The notes beneath the pieces were generated by a model. That model made no database searches. It was not told the origin of the DNA and worked only from the letters and a program-made list of their open reading frames with translations. Below are positions 34,477 to 43,693 of a stretch of DNA of 64,000 nt, piece by piece. The position numbers were made by a program, and so were the translations under genes. The DNA comes from Pacificimonas sp036351775 (GTDB lineage: Bacteria > Pseudomonadota > Alphaproteobacteria > Sphingomonadales > Sphingomonadaceae). The DNA lies in contig JAZBPX010000066.1 in NCBI GenBank assembly GCA_036351775.1, forward strand, positions 94,804 through 158,803, given 5' to 3'. The stretch's first letter is position 1, and each line of letters begins with the position of its first letter.

Positions 34477-35607
34477 ATGTCTGCAATCGATCTGGACCTG
34501 TCTGGCGATCCCGCCAAGCGCCGCGTCGTCGTCGCCATGTCCGGCGGCGTGGACAGCTCGGTCGTGGCGGCTCTGGTCGCAGAGGCCGGATACGAAACCA
34601 TCGGCATCACGCTCCAGCTTTACGACCACGGTACGGCGGTCGGAACGCCCGGCACATGCTGCGCGGGCAGCGATATCCACGACGCGCGGCGGGTCTCCGA
34701 ACGTCTTGGCATCCCGCACTATGTCCTCGATTATGAAAGCGCCTTTCGCGGCAGCGTCATCGATGACTTCGCGGACAGCTATGCGCGCGGCGAGACCCCA
34801 ATCCCCTGCGTCCGCTGCAACCAGACCGTCAAGTTCCGCGACCTCCTGACCGTCGCAAAAGACCTCGGCGCCGATGCACTTGCGACCGGTCATTATGTTC
34901 GCCGCATCACGGGCGCAGACGGCCCGCAGCTCCTGCGCGGTGTCGATCCGGCCCGCAACCAGAGCTATTTCCTCTTCGCAACGACGCCTGCGCAGCTCGA
35001 CTATCTGCGCTTTCCGCTCGGCGGCATGGAGAAGAGCGCCGTCCGCGAACACGCCCAGCGGTTCGGCCTCGGCGTTGCGAACAAGCCGGACAGCCAGGAT
35101 ATCTGCTTCGTGCCCAGCGGCGACTATGCCTCTCTGGTCAAGAAGCTGCGTCCCGAAACCGACACCCCCGGCGACATCGTCGATCTGTCCGGCAATGTTC
35201 TCGGCACCCACCGCGGCCTCGTTCACTACACCGTCGGCCAGCGGCGCGGCATTGACATTGGCGGCCAGTCAGAACCGCTCTACGTCGTCCGCCTCGATCC
35301 GGAGAGCCGCCGCCTCGTGGTCGGCCCTCGCACCGCCCTCGGCGTTGCATCCTGCACGCTCACCGAGCTGAACTGGCTCGGTGACCATGCGCCCTCCGCA
35401 AGCCAGCCGCTCACGGCGAAAATCCGCTCCATGGCGAAGCCAGCGCCCGCGCGCTTCGATGGCCATTCTGTCACCTTCGATACTCCGGAATATGGCGTGT
35501 CGCCCGGTCAGGCGGCCGTTCTCTACGACGGCGACCGCGTCATGGGCGGCGGCTGGATCGCGGAGACCGTGTCCGCCCTCGATGCACGAGAGGCGGAGGC
35601 CGCCTGA
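34477..35607 (+). CDS. mnmA: tRNA 2-thiouridine(34) synthase MnmA
   Basis: 376 residues. The PP-loop is VVAMSGGVDSSVVAALVAEAGYETIGITLQLYDHG; further marks are DARRVSERLGIPHYVLDYESAF, TPIPCVRCNQTVKF (first catalytic Cys), DSQDICFVPSGDY (second catalytic Cys) and YTVGQRRGIDIGG. It activates uridine 34 of tRNA-Glu, -Gln and -Lys with ATP and inserts sulfur. It converges on the EEP gene with only 4 bases between the stop codons. Confidence 0.95.
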   Translation: MSAIDLDLSGDPAKRRVVVAMSGGVDSSVVAALVAEAGYETIGITLQLYDHGTAVGTPGTCCAGSDIHDARRVSERLGIPHYVLDYESAFRGSVIDDFADSYARGETPIPCVRCNQTVKFRDLLTVAKDLGADALATGHYVRRITGADGPQLLRGVDPARNQSYFLFATTPAQLDYLRFPLGGMEKSAVREHAQRFGLGVANKPDSQDICFVPSGDYASLVKKLRPETDTPGDIVDLSGNVLGTHRGLVHYTVGQRRGIDIGGQSEPLYVVRLDPESRRLVVGPRTALGVASCTLTELNWLGDHAPSASQPLTAKIRSMAKPAPARFDGHSVTFDTPEYGVSPGQAAVLYDGDRVMGGGWIAETVSALDAREAEAA

Positions 35608-35611
35608 CCCT

Positions 35612-36301
35612 TCAGCTTCGGCCAAGGTCGGCCCAGATCGGCAGGTGATCGCTCGCCCGCCGCGACAAGGCGCTGACATGGACGCCGCAGTCCCTTACCC
35701 GCCAGCTGCGATCCACGATGATCCGGTCCAGCTTCAGCAGTGGTCTCCGCGTATGGAAGCTTGGCCCGCACGGGACCTGCGACAGGTGCGGCGGCAGGCT
35801 GGCCATCGCATCGCGCCGCCCGCGGTTCCAGTCGTTGGTGTCGCCCATCATGACCGTCGGCATCGGCGCGCGGTGCGACAGCAGCTCGATCAGCCCGCGC
35901 AGCTGCTTCACGCGCACCAGGCCGGACAGGTCGAGGTGCATCCCGACGATCCGCACTGGCCCGCCCGCCGTCTCGATCTCGGTCAGCACCGCCCCGCGCG
36001 GCTCCAGCGCGTCCAGCCACAGCGGCTCGGCATGCCGGACGTCAAGGCCTTCCCGCACCAGGATCGCATTGCCGTGCCAGCCCAGCGAGCGCGGCCGCAC
36101 ATTCACCCCGGCCACCTGCCAGCCATGATCCGCCAGCATCTCGCGCGGCAGCACCGACGCGCGGCCGAAGAACCGCTGGTCCGCCTCCTGCAACGCGGCG
36201 ACATCCGCGCGCAGCTCGCCCAGCACCCGCAGCACCCGCTCCGGATCGCGCCGCCGGTCCAGCCCGACGGCCTTGTGGATGTTGTAGCTCGCAACCCGCA
36301 T
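35612..36301 (-). CDS. Endonuclease/exonuclease/phosphatase family protein
   Basis: 229 residues of the EEP (DNase I-like) fold: MRVASYNIHKAVGLDRRRD (Asn metal site), VAALQEADQRFFGR (catalytic Glu), VGMHLDLSGLVRVKQL, VMMGDTNDWN (Asp/Asn) and the terminal SDHLPIWADL (catalytic Asp-His). It is a soluble phosphodiesterase-type enzyme whose substrate (nucleic acid, lipid or other) is not shown. The start at 36301 is set by the MRVASYNIH motif. It follows the PhzF gene by 14 bases, likely the end of an operon running from pdxH. Confidence 0.85.
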   Translation of the reverse strand: MRVASYNIHKAVGLDRRRDPERVLRVLGELRADVAALQEADQRFFGRASVLPREMLADHGWQVAGVNVRPRSLGWHGNAILVREGLDVRHAEPLWLDALEPRGAVLTEIETAGGPVRIVGMHLDLSGLVRVKQLRGLIELLSHRAPMPTVMMGDTNDWNRGRRDAMASLPPHLSQVPCGPSFHTRRPLLKLDRIIVDRSWRVRDCGVHVSALSRRASDHLPIWADLGRS

Positions 36302-36315
36302 CGGGGCCTCAACGA

Positions 36316-37140
36316 TCAGGGCAGCAGAAGGTCGCCTTCGATCACGTCGATGCATTCGCCATGCAGCACCGCGCGGTCGCCCACCAGCGCGCAGGACACC
36401 CGTCCGCCCCGTTCGCTCGCCTGGTACGCCTCGAAGCTGTCCCGCCCCAGCCGCGCACACCAATAGGGCGTCAGCATCGCGTGCGCGGCACCCGTCACAG
36501 GGTCCTCGTCGATCCCTGCACCCGGCGCAAAGACCCGGCTCACGACATCGATATCCGATCCCGCATCCGCAGGGGCCGTTGCGATCACCAGCACGTTTCC
36601 GATCCGCGCAAGCGCCGCGAAGTCAGGATTGAGGTTCCGCACCGCCGCCTCGCTGCCATAGATCGCCAGCATCGAATCCTCCGCCGCGTTGGTCGTGACC
36701 CGCACGGCCTCCGGTGCGCCGCCCAGCGCCGTCACCAGCGCAGGAAGTTCCCGTTCCTCCGACTGCCAGGCGGGCAGCGTCATCCGGTATCGCCCCTCTC
36801 CGGCCCGCGCTACCTCCAGCACCCCCGCGCCCTTCAGCGTCCGAAACCGCACCGTCTCGCGCTCAGGCTCCTCGGTCAGGCAGTGATGTCCCGCCGCCAG
36901 CGTCGCATGCCCGCACAGTTCCACTTCGACCGCGGGCGTGAACCAGCGCAGCACATAGTCCGCCTCGCCGCTCTCGTCCGGCACATACCAGGCCGTCTCC
37001 GACAGGTTATGCTCGCGTGCGATCTTCAGCATCGTCGCATCGTCCGGAAAGGCGTCCACCCGGTAAACCGCTGCGCTGTTCCCGGCAAAGGCCTGGTCGG
37101 CAAAGGCATCGATATGGCGGAAACGGATGCGCTGGGTCAT
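36316..37140 (-). CDS. PhzF-family isomerase
   Basis: 274 residues of the diaminopimelate-epimerase-like PhzF fold. Typical segments are IDAFADQAFAGNSAAVYRVDAFPDDATMLKIAREHNLSETAWYV with the catalytic Glu in LSETA, LRWFTPAVEVELCGHATLAAGH, and DPVTGAAHAMLTPYW. PhzF of pseudomonads isomerises a phenazine precursor, but no other phenazine genes are here, so the substrate is unknown. The start overlaps the stop of the CDF gene by 4 bases (ATGA). Confidence 0.88.
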   Translation of the reverse strand: MTQRIRFRHIDAFADQAFAGNSAAVYRVDAFPDDATMLKIAREHNLSETAWYVPDESGEADYVLRWFTPAVEVELCGHATLAAGHHCLTEEPERETVRFRTLKGAGVLEVARAGEGRYRMTLPAWQSEERELPALVTALGGAPEAVRVTTNAAEDSMLAIYGSEAAVRNLNPDFAALARIGNVLVIATAPADAGSDIDVVSRVFAPGAGIDEDPVTGAAHAMLTPYWCARLGRDSFEAYQASERGGRVSCALVGDRAVLHGECIDVIEGDLLLP

Positions 37141-38105
37141 TCGGGTGTCCTTCTCTCATGCTCGTCATCGGGATCGATGTGGATCAGCACGTCGGCCCCC
37201 GGATAATGCCGCAGCACCATGGCCTCCGCCGCCTCGGCGATATCATGTCCGCTCGCCACGCTCAGTTCCGGGTCGACGGTCAGGTGGAACTGCACGAAAT
37301 GCTGGTCGCCTGCCTGCCGCGTGCGCAGGTCATGCACGCCGCCCACATCCGGCATTTCGGAAATCAGGTTGAGGAGCTGCTGCCGTTGCAGCTCTGGCCA
37401 TTCGCGGTCCATCAGCATGTCGACCGCCCGCCGTCCCGACTGCCACGCGCCCCGGCCCAGCCACAGCGCGATCGCGATGCCGAACAGCGGATCCGCCGCG
37501 CCGAACCCGCCCAGCCCCTCGATCAACAGGGCCGCGATGACCGCCACGTTCAGCAGGAGGTCGCTTTGATAATGCAGGCTGTCGGTCTGGATCGCCAGCG
37601 AACCCGTGCGCTCGACAACGCTGCGCTGATACAGCACCAGCGCGCCCGTCGCGATGATGGCAAAGACCGACGCCCCCACGCCATATTCGGGTGCGGTCAC
37701 CGGCTGCGGCGCCGCGAGTTTCAGTAGCCCCTGCCCCATCAGGAACAGCGCGCTCAGCGATATCAGAACCGTCTGAACCAGCGCCGCAATGGCCTCCGCC
37801 TTGCCGTGGCCGAACCGGTGTTCGCGGTCCGCCGGTTCCGCCGCAACCCGCACGGCGTAAAGCGTGATTAGCGACGCCATCAGGTCTAGGCCGGTATCAG
37901 CCAGCGACCCCAGCATCGCGACGGACCCGGTGGCCGCGGCCGCCCAGCCCTTCGCGCCCGCCAGCACCAGGGCTGTCGCTACCGACGCCGTCGCCGCGCG
38001 CCGCGCCAGGCCGACATGCGCCGCCCGCTCCTCGGAAAGCCGTTCAGGGATAAAGCTGCCCGCGCGTCCAGCCTCCGTCAGAGGCGGTGAATAGGTAGCG
38101 TTCAT
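37137..38105 (-). CDS. Cation diffusion facilitator transporter
   Basis: 322 residues. Six membrane helices lie in residues about 35-225. The metal site is visible as SLADTGLDLMAS (helix II) and the HxxxD-like EHRFGHGKAEAIAAL between helices; the C-terminal cytoplasmic domain (VDMLMDREWP ... VLIHIDPDDEHERRTPE) is complete. It exports divalent metals such as Zn, Fe or Mn in exchange for protons. The first 62 bases overlap the 3' end of pdxH, so the start may be nearer 38030. Confidence 0.87.
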   Translation of the reverse strand: MNATYSPPLTEAGRAGSFIPERLSEERAAHVGLARRAATASVATALVLAGAKGWAAAATGSVAMLGSLADTGLDLMASLITLYAVRVAAEPADREHRFGHGKAEAIAALVQTVLISLSALFLMGQGLLKLAAPQPVTAPEYGVGASVFAIIATGALVLYQRSVVERTGSLAIQTDSLHYQSDLLLNVAVIAALLIEGLGGFGAADPLFGIAIALWLGRGAWQSGRRAVDMLMDREWPELQRQQLLNLISEMPDVGGVHDLRTRQAGDQHFVQFHLTVDPELSVASGHDIAEAAEAMVLRHYPGADVLIHIDPDDEHERRTPE

Positions 38106-38637
38106 GCATACGGCTATCGCGGTCGATCCAGTATTCGAACTGGTCCGGGATCACGCGCCAGCCGAACCAGTGGTCCGGGCGCGGCACGTCACGCCCCGCA
38201 AACTTCTCGGTGAACATGGCCGTCCGCTTCGTCAGCTCGTCTCGCCCTGATAAAGGCCGCGATTGCTGGCTTGCCCACGCACCGATCTGGGAACCGCGCG
38301 GGCGCGTCGCGAAATAGGCATCCGACTCGTCCTCGCTCACCGGTGCGACAGGCCCGCTGATCCGGATCTGCCGGCGCAGCGTTTTCCAGTGGAACAGCAG
38401 CGCAGCGGTTTCGCTTTCGGCCAGGTCTCCGCCCTTCCGGCTTTCGGCATTGGTATAGAAGACGAACCCGCCCTCGCTGATCCCTTTCAACAGGACCATG
38501 CGAACGGAGGGGCCGGCCGGCCCTGCCGTTGCCAGCGCCATCGCGTTCGGATCATTGGGCTCGCTGGCTTCCGCCTCCGCCATCCAGGCGGCAAACAGGG
38601 AAAACGGGTCGGAACTCGTGCCGGGGTCGCTTGTCAT
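38044..38637 (-). CDS. pdxH: Pyridoxamine 5'-phosphate oxidase
   Basis: 197 residues. MALATAGPAGPSVRMVLLKGISEGGFVFYTNAESRKGGDL, LLFHWKTLRRQIRISGPVAPVSEDESDAYFATRPRGSQIGAWAS and the C-terminal FGWRVIPDQFEYWIDRDSRMHERYLF then GWTRGQLYP match PdxH and its FMN and substrate sites. It makes pyridoxal phosphate. The start at 38637 (MTSDPGTSSDPF) is chosen by family length; the frame extends 24 codons upstream. It heads a minus-strand group pdxH-CDF-PhzF-EEP and is divergent from the DnaJ gene. Confidence 0.92.
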   Translation of the reverse strand: MTSDPGTSSDPFSLFAAWMAEAEASEPNDPNAMALATAGPAGPSVRMVLLKGISEGGFVFYTNAESRKGGDLAESETAALLFHWKTLRRQIRISGPVAPVSEDESDAYFATRPRGSQIGAWASQQSRPLSGRDELTKRTAMFTEKFAGRDVPRPDHWFGWRVIPDQFEYWIDRDSRMHERYLFTASDGGWTRGQLYP

Positions 38638-38798
38638 GCGTCCGCATGTATGGCCTGTATGTGGACCGCTCAACGCCTGTCTTTGCGGGCGCTTCGCAGT
38701 CGCTTGCACACCGCGCGACGCACACCTACATGGCCGGGTGTGTTGCCTGTGTGCAACAGTGGATATGACGGTACAAGTGTGGAACGGATTTCAGGGTA

Positions 38799-39776
38799 AT
38801 GGCAGACCTTTACGATCAGCTGGGATTGAAGCGCGGCGCCGATGAGGCCGCAATCAAAACCGCCTATCGCAATCTGGCGAAGGAACTGCATCCCGACCGC
38901 AACAAGGACAATCCGAAGGCGGCGGACCGCTTTTCCCAGGTCACGCAGGCCTACGACATCCTCTCCGACAAGGACAAACGCGCGCGATATGACCGCGGCG
39001 AGATCGACGAGAAGGGTGAGCCGAAGTCTCCCTTCGGATTCGGCGGCGCGGGCGCTGGCGGCAACCCCTTCCGGGGCGGCGCGAATACCGGCGGCGGCTT
39101 TCGCGGCGGGCCGCAGGGCGGCTTTGGCGGCGGCGGGGCCGGGCCGGGCGGCGGTTTCGACCCTGACGACCTGCTCAGCGAGCTCTTTGGCATGGGCCGT
39201 GGGCGCGGGGGACCCCCGCCAGGCGCCCGGCAGCGCACCCAGCCGCCGCCAACGAAGGGCGCGGACGTCAGCTACCGCCTGAACGTCGATTTTACCGACG
39301 CGGCCGAACTCAAGCCCCAGCGGGTGACCCTGCGCAGCGGCAAGGTGGTCGAGGTCAAGCTCCCCAAGGGTCTTGAGGATGGCCAGACCATTCGCCTGAC
39401 GGGACAGGGTGAACCCGGCCCGGCCGGAAACGGCGATGCCCTGATCACCATCGGCATCCGCGCGCACCCCCTCTTCCGGAAAGACGGCGACGACGTCCGC
39501 ATCGACCTGCCCGTTCGCCTGAAGGAGGCGGTGCTCGGCGCGAAGGTCAAGGTGCCCACCACGTCGGGCTCCGTCATGCTTTCGATTCCGAAGGCGACGA
39601 ATGGCGGCACCGTAATGCGCTTGAAGGGTAAGGGCTTTTCGCGGAAGGATGGCACGAGGGGAGATCAGCTCGTGACCATCGAAATTGCGATCCCGAAGGG
39701 CGACGCGGAGCTTGAGGCGTTCGTCAAGGGCTGGACCGCCGACGAAAACCGCGATCCGCGCGCGAAACTCGGCTAG
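38799..39776 (+). CDS. DnaJ-type co-chaperone without zinc finger (CbpA-like)
   Basis: 325 residues. The J domain has YDQLGLKRGADEAAIKTAYRNLAKELHPDRNKDN with the HPD triad, followed by a Gly/Phe-rich linker (about 75-140) and the C-terminal substrate-binding domain of type II Hsp40 (VTLRSGKVVEVKLPKGLEDGQTIRLTGQGEPG). There are no CxxCxGxG repeats. It stimulates DnaK. The brkB gene follows in the same reading frame, with fabI overlapping brkB, suggesting an operon. Confidence 0.9.
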   Translation: MADLYDQLGLKRGADEAAIKTAYRNLAKELHPDRNKDNPKAADRFSQVTQAYDILSDKDKRARYDRGEIDEKGEPKSPFGFGGAGAGGNPFRGGANTGGGFRGGPQGGFGGGGAGPGGGFDPDDLLSELFGMGRGRGGPPPGARQRTQPPPTKGADVSYRLNVDFTDAAELKPQRVTLRSGKVVEVKLPKGLEDGQTIRLTGQGEPGPAGNGDALITIGIRAHPLFRKDGDDVRIDLPVRLKEAVLGAKVKVPTTSGSVMLSIPKATNGGTVMRLKGKGFSRKDGTRGDQLVTIEIAIPKGDAELEAFVKGWTADENRDPRAKLG

Positions 39777-39830
39777 GGCCTTTCCATCGCGGTCAAGCGC
39801 CTCTTTGCCAGCAAGCCCGCGCGCATCACC

Positions 39831-40691
39831 ATGCGTGTGCTGGGCGGCACGTTCGAGGATGGACTGACGCAGGCGGGCAATCTCGCCTTCCTGTCGATGC
39901 TGACGCTGTTTCCGTTCTTCGTGATCATCGGCGCAATTGCGGGCGCGCTCGGCCAGTCGCTCGATACGCTGCGGGTCATCCGGACCTTCCTCCAGACAAC
40001 GCCGCCGCGCGTTGCCGACTATCTCGCCGAGCCCATCGCCGCGCTCCTGCGGGAAAGTTCCGGCGGCCTCATTACCTTCTCCCTGATCGTGGCCCTGTGG
40101 ACCGCGGCCAGTTACGTCGAGACGATCCGCCTCATTCTCTACAAGGCTTACGGCTTCACCGCCGTCCGCCCGATCTGGCAGCGGCGCCTCCTCAGCTTCG
40201 GAATCATCATCGGCTCCGTCACCCTGATGATCGTCGCGTTTGCGCTGCAGTTCGTGCTGGTCGGCGTTCAGGAGTTCCTCCTTCAGGTCCTGCCTGCCCT
40301 CGACACCACCATCCTGACCGGTCTCAGGATCGGTCCCATGCTCGCCCTGTTCGGCGCGCTCTACCTCCTCTTCACATCGCTGACGCCGCGGGAGTATCGA
40401 AAGCGCTATCCGAAGTGGCCCGGTGCCGCGGCCACGGCCGCCATCTGGATCGGCGCCTCGAACCTCCTGCCGCTGTTCATCACCAATTTCTCCAACACCG
40501 ACCGCTTTTATGGTCCGCTGGCAGGGGTCATCGTGACCCTCATCTTCTTCTACATCGTCGGGCTCGCGTTCATTGTCGGCGCTTACCTCAACGCGGCACT
40601 GGCGCTCGGCGGCGATCGCAAGCTAGATACCGGCGGACGAACCGAACGGGAACGAGAAGCGACGGAAGACGCGCTGAAAGGGGCCGAATGA
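39831..40691 (+). CDS. YihY/BrkB-family inner-membrane protein
   Basis: 286 residues with about six membrane helices (LAFLSMLTLFPFFVIIGAIAGALG; LITFSLIVALWTAASYVETIRLILYKAYG; LLSFGIIIGSVTLMIVAFAL; LALFGALYLLFT; GAAATAAIWIGASNLLP; VIVTLIFFYIVGLAFIVGAYLN). Function of the family is unsettled. The first ATG, 39831, begins very close to the first helix; the same frame continues back to the dnaJ stop with IAVKRLFASKPARI, but without ATG, GTG or TTG, so a short N-terminus may be missing (ATC at 39786). Its stop overlaps the fabI start (ATGA). Confidence 0.82.
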   Translation: MRVLGGTFEDGLTQAGNLAFLSMLTLFPFFVIIGAIAGALGQSLDTLRVIRTFLQTTPPRVADYLAEPIAALLRESSGGLITFSLIVALWTAASYVETIRLILYKAYGFTAVRPIWQRRLLSFGIIIGSVTLMIVAFALQFVLVGVQEFLLQVLPALDTTILTGLRIGPMLALFGALYLLFTSLTPREYRKRYPKWPGAAATAAIWIGASNLLPLFITNFSNTDRFYGPLAGVIVTLIFFYIVGLAFIVGAYLNAALALGGDRKLDTGGRTEREREATEDALKGAE

Positions 40692-41491
40692 CCAAGTTGA
40701 TGCAAGGCAAGCGCGGGCTGATCATGGGCCTCGCCAACAACAAGTCGCTGGCATGGGGTATCGCCAGGTCGCTTCACGAACACGGCGCCGAGCTCGCCTA
40801 TTCCTATCAGGGCGATGCGCTGAAAAAACGCGTCGAACCGCTGGCCGCACAGACCGGCAGCGACTTCCTGATCCCATGCGATGTGTCCGACATGGACAAT
40901 CTCGACGCCGCCTTCGCCCAGTTGAAATCGCGCTGGGAGACCATCGATTTTCTCGTTCACGCCATCGGCTTTTCCGACAAAAACGAGCTGCGCGGGCTCT
41001 ATGTCGACACCAGCCTCGACAATTTCCTTACCACCATGAACATCTCCGCCTACAGTTTCGTCGCCTGCGCCCGGCGCGCCCGCGCGATGATGCCGGACGG
41101 CGGCAGCCTCCTCACGCTTTCCTATTACGGCGCTGAGAAGGTCATTCCGCATTACAACGTTATGGGCGTTGCGAAGGCGGCGCTCGAAACCAGCGTCAAG
41201 TACCTCGCCGCCGACCTCGGCCCGGAAAACATCCGCGTGAACGCCATCAGCGCCGGCCCCATCAAGACGCTCGCCGCGTCCGGCATCGGCGACTTCCGCT
41301 ACATCCTGAAATGGAACGAGTATAATTCGCCCCTGAAGCGCAACGTCACCATTGAGGATGTCGGCGGCGCGGGCCTCTATTTGCTCTCGGACCTCGCCTC
41401 GGGCGTCACCGGCGAGACCCACCATGTCGACGCGGGCTACCACACCGTCGGCATGAAACGCGAAGACGCGCCGGATATCGGGCTGGAGTAG
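40688..41491 (+). CDS. fabI: Enoyl-[acyl-carrier-protein] reductase (NADH) FabI
   Basis: 267 residues. Start MTKLMQGKRGLIMGLANNKSLAWGIARSLHEHGAELAYSYQG has the FabI nucleotide site; SYYGAEKVIPHYNVMGVAKAALE carries the two active-site Tyr and the Lys (Y-x6-K). The C-terminus has the substrate loop region AISAGPIKTLAASGIGDF. It does the last reduction of each fatty acid elongation cycle and is the target of triclosan. Translation is coupled to brkB. Confidence 0.94.
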   Translation: MTKLMQGKRGLIMGLANNKSLAWGIARSLHEHGAELAYSYQGDALKKRVEPLAAQTGSDFLIPCDVSDMDNLDAAFAQLKSRWETIDFLVHAIGFSDKNELRGLYVDTSLDNFLTTMNISAYSFVACARRARAMMPDGGSLLTLSYYGAEKVIPHYNVMGVAKAALETSVKYLAADLGPENIRVNAISAGPIKTLAASGIGDFRYILKWNEYNSPLKRNVTIEDVGGAGLYLLSDLASGVTGETHHVDAGYHTVGMKREDAPDIGLE

Positions 41492-41514
41492 GCCGCTTCG
41501 CCGCCACCCGTCCC

Positions 41515-42363
41515 ATGCCGAACAGCCAGCCCAGCAATTTCACGTCCCACCACGAGGTCGCCGACGACGGCACGGTCGCCTTCCACTGCTCGCAGGACGC
41601 CGAGGCCTGGCCCTGGCTCGCCCTGCACCCCGGCCACCCCATCATCGTCCAGAACATGAACTATCTGGCATCGGTCGAGGCGAGTGCGGCCCGCGGCACG
41701 CTCGACACCGCCAAATGGTCGGCGCTTACCGAAACCGGGTGGACCTGCGGCGATCTGAAAGCAGAACACGCCGTTCGCGGCGTCGCCCAGCCGCTCTCCG
41801 GCACCGGCAAGCGCGCCCACTACTGGATCAAGTTCTACGGCGCGCGCGGCGACCTTCTCTACGACATGAACGGCGCGGGCGTGGTTTTCCAGAACCGCGA
41901 TTTCGAAAGCTGGCGGCAGCAAGCCAAGACGAGGTCTGGCTCCGACCCGGATGCGCCCACGGACGGCTTCGCCTACGCCCCGGCAAGCGCGCTAGGCGTC
42001 GTCAGCGACGCTCACCGCTTCCTGTCGCCTCTCCGAAACACGAGCTCCGCATCCGCAACGGCCGCATCTGCAGACGGCCTGGTCACAAGGGCGAACGGAT
42101 TTCCGCCCGCAAATCCGTATCTCGACGGCTCGGGCGACCACGTGAACGCCTCTCACATCGCCGAGATCGCCCGGCAGTTCGCCGGCCTCCTCACCGAAAG
42201 GCCGGGCCTTACCGTTGCGGGGGGCGATATGCGCTTCCGCCGCTATGTCGAGCTCGGCGTCCCTTTCACCGTCTCGGGCGAGCAAAGCCGCAACGACATC
42301 ACCCTGTCCCTGACCCAGCGCGGCGAGCCCTGCGCCGAGGTCCGCCTCCACGTGAAAACCTAG
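41515..42363 (+). CDS. Protein of unknown function, possibly two hot-dog-like halves
   Basis: 282 residues, no signal peptide or membrane helix. The first half (HHEVADDGTVAFHCSQDAEAWPWLALHPGHPIIVQNMNYLASVEAS ... LLYDMNGAGVVFQNRDFESW) and the second half (NPYLDGSGDHVNASHIAEIARQFAGLLTERPG ... RFRRYVELGVPFTVSGEQSRNDITLSLTQRGEPCAEVRLHV) each have a long helix followed by strands. This recalls AfsA/FabZ-type hot-dog folds, but the resemblance is weak. They are joined by a Ser/Ala-rich linker (about 165-200). It follows fabI by 23 bases, so a lipid-related role is a guess. Confidence 0.55.
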   Translation: MPNSQPSNFTSHHEVADDGTVAFHCSQDAEAWPWLALHPGHPIIVQNMNYLASVEASAARGTLDTAKWSALTETGWTCGDLKAEHAVRGVAQPLSGTGKRAHYWIKFYGARGDLLYDMNGAGVVFQNRDFESWRQQAKTRSGSDPDAPTDGFAYAPASALGVVSDAHRFLSPLRNTSSASATAASADGLVTRANGFPPANPYLDGSGDHVNASHIAEIARQFAGLLTERPGLTVAGGDMRFRRYVELGVPFTVSGEQSRNDITLSLTQRGEPCAEVRLHVKT

Positions 42364-42400
42364 GTCCGGAGCCCACGGCCTCTTCGCTCCCGGCCCCTTT

Positions 42401-43693
42401 TCAGTCCAGCAGATCCATCCGCATCGGCGCGCCATGAACCGCGGCCAGCGCATCCATGCGCCGCACCGCGTCGGACAGTCGCCCATGCTCGGTTTCATGC
42501 GTGATCATCGCGATGAAGACCGGGTCCTCGTCGTCGCCATTCCCCTCCTGGATCAGGCTTTCGATCGAAACGCCGCAGTCGCGCAGGATCGCGGTCAGGT
42601 CGGCCATCACGCCTGGCTCATCGGCCACCGCCACGCGGATATAGCTGCGCCCCGATCCGGCATCGCTGTCCGCCGCCGCAACGGGTTCGAGAAGGCTTGC
42701 GGGCACCCCGAAGGCGGGCGTAAGCTCCCCGCGCGCGATATCGATAATGTCCGCCACGACCGCGCTCGCCGTCGGCCCGGCGCCCGCCCCGGCCCCCTCG
42801 AAACTAAGCCGCCCAACGAAGTTCCCGTCCGCCACCACGGCGTTCAGCGATCCCTCGACCTTGGCCAGCGGATGATCCCGCGGCACCAGCACGGGGTGCA
42901 CCCGCTGGAACAGCACGCCCCCGGAACAGCGCGCCTCGCCCACCAGCCGGACGCGATAGCCAAGCGCCGCCGCCCGCGCGATATCCACCGCCTCGATCTC
43001 GCGAATGCCGCGCGTCTCGACCGCATCGAAGGCGATCTCCGTTCCGAACGCCAGGCTCGCCAGGATCGCCAGCTTGTGCGCGGCGTCGATGCCATCGATG
43101 TCGAACGTCGGATCGGCCTCTGCGTAACCCAGCAGCTGCGCATCCTTCAGGACATCCGCAAATGCCGAGCCCTTCTGCTCCATCTCCGTCAGGATATAAT
43201 TGCAGGTGCCGTTGAGGATGCCGAACAGGCTGGAGATCTCGTTCGCCGCCGCGCCGCCGCCCAGCCCCTTGATGACCGGGATACCGCCAGCGACCGCCGC
43301 CTCGAACTTCAGCGGCTGGCCGGCCGCTTCGGCCAGACCCGCCAGTTCTGCCCCGTGATGCGCGATCATCGCCTTGTTCGCGGTCACAAGCCCCTTCCCC
43401 GCCTTCAACGCCTTGCGCGCAAAGGCCACCGCCGGACCGTCCGACCCGCCGATCATCTCCACCACGACGTCGATGTCGTCTGCCTCCGCCATCAGGCCCA
43501 GATCGTCCTGCCAGCGGTAGGGGGACAGGTCGACGCCGCGGTCCTTGGCCCGCTCGCGCGCGTTCACCGCAACGATCTCGATCGGCCGCCCGGCGCGCGC
43601 TGCGATCAGGTCCGCGTTCATGGTCAGCAGCTTGACGACCCCCGCCCCCACCGTGCCCAGCCCGGCAATGCCGATCCGCAGCGCGTCACTCAT
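42401..43693 (-). CDS. hom: Homoserine dehydrogenase
   Basis: 430 residues. IGIAGLGTVGAGVVKLL is the NAD(P) site; VTANKAMIAHHGAELAGLAEAAGQPLKFEAAVAGGIPVIKGL and GILNGTCNYILTEM are family signatures; the C-terminal 90 residues form an ACT regulatory domain (EPGVMADLTAILRDCGVSIESLIQEG). It reduces aspartate semialdehyde to homoserine for threonine and methionine; the ACT domain suggests feedback by threonine. Its start overlaps the stop of the aminotransferase gene (ATGA). Confidence 0.94.
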   Translation of the reverse strand: MSDALRIGIAGLGTVGAGVVKLLTMNADLIAARAGRPIEIVAVNARERAKDRGVDLSPYRWQDDLGLMAEADDIDVVVEMIGGSDGPAVAFARKALKAGKGLVTANKAMIAHHGAELAGLAEAAGQPLKFEAAVAGGIPVIKGLGGGAAANEISSLFGILNGTCNYILTEMEQKGSAFADVLKDAQLLGYAEADPTFDIDGIDAAHKLAILASLAFGTEIAFDAVETRGIREIEAVDIARAAALGYRVRLVGEARCSGGVLFQRVHPVLVPRDHPLAKVEGSLNAVVADGNFVGRLSFEGAGAGAGPTASAVVADIIDIARGELTPAFGVPASLLEPVAAADSDAGSGRSYIRVAVADEPGVMADLTAILRDCGVSIESLIQEGNGDDEDPVFIAMITHETEHGRLSDAVRRMDALAAVHGAPMRMDLLD

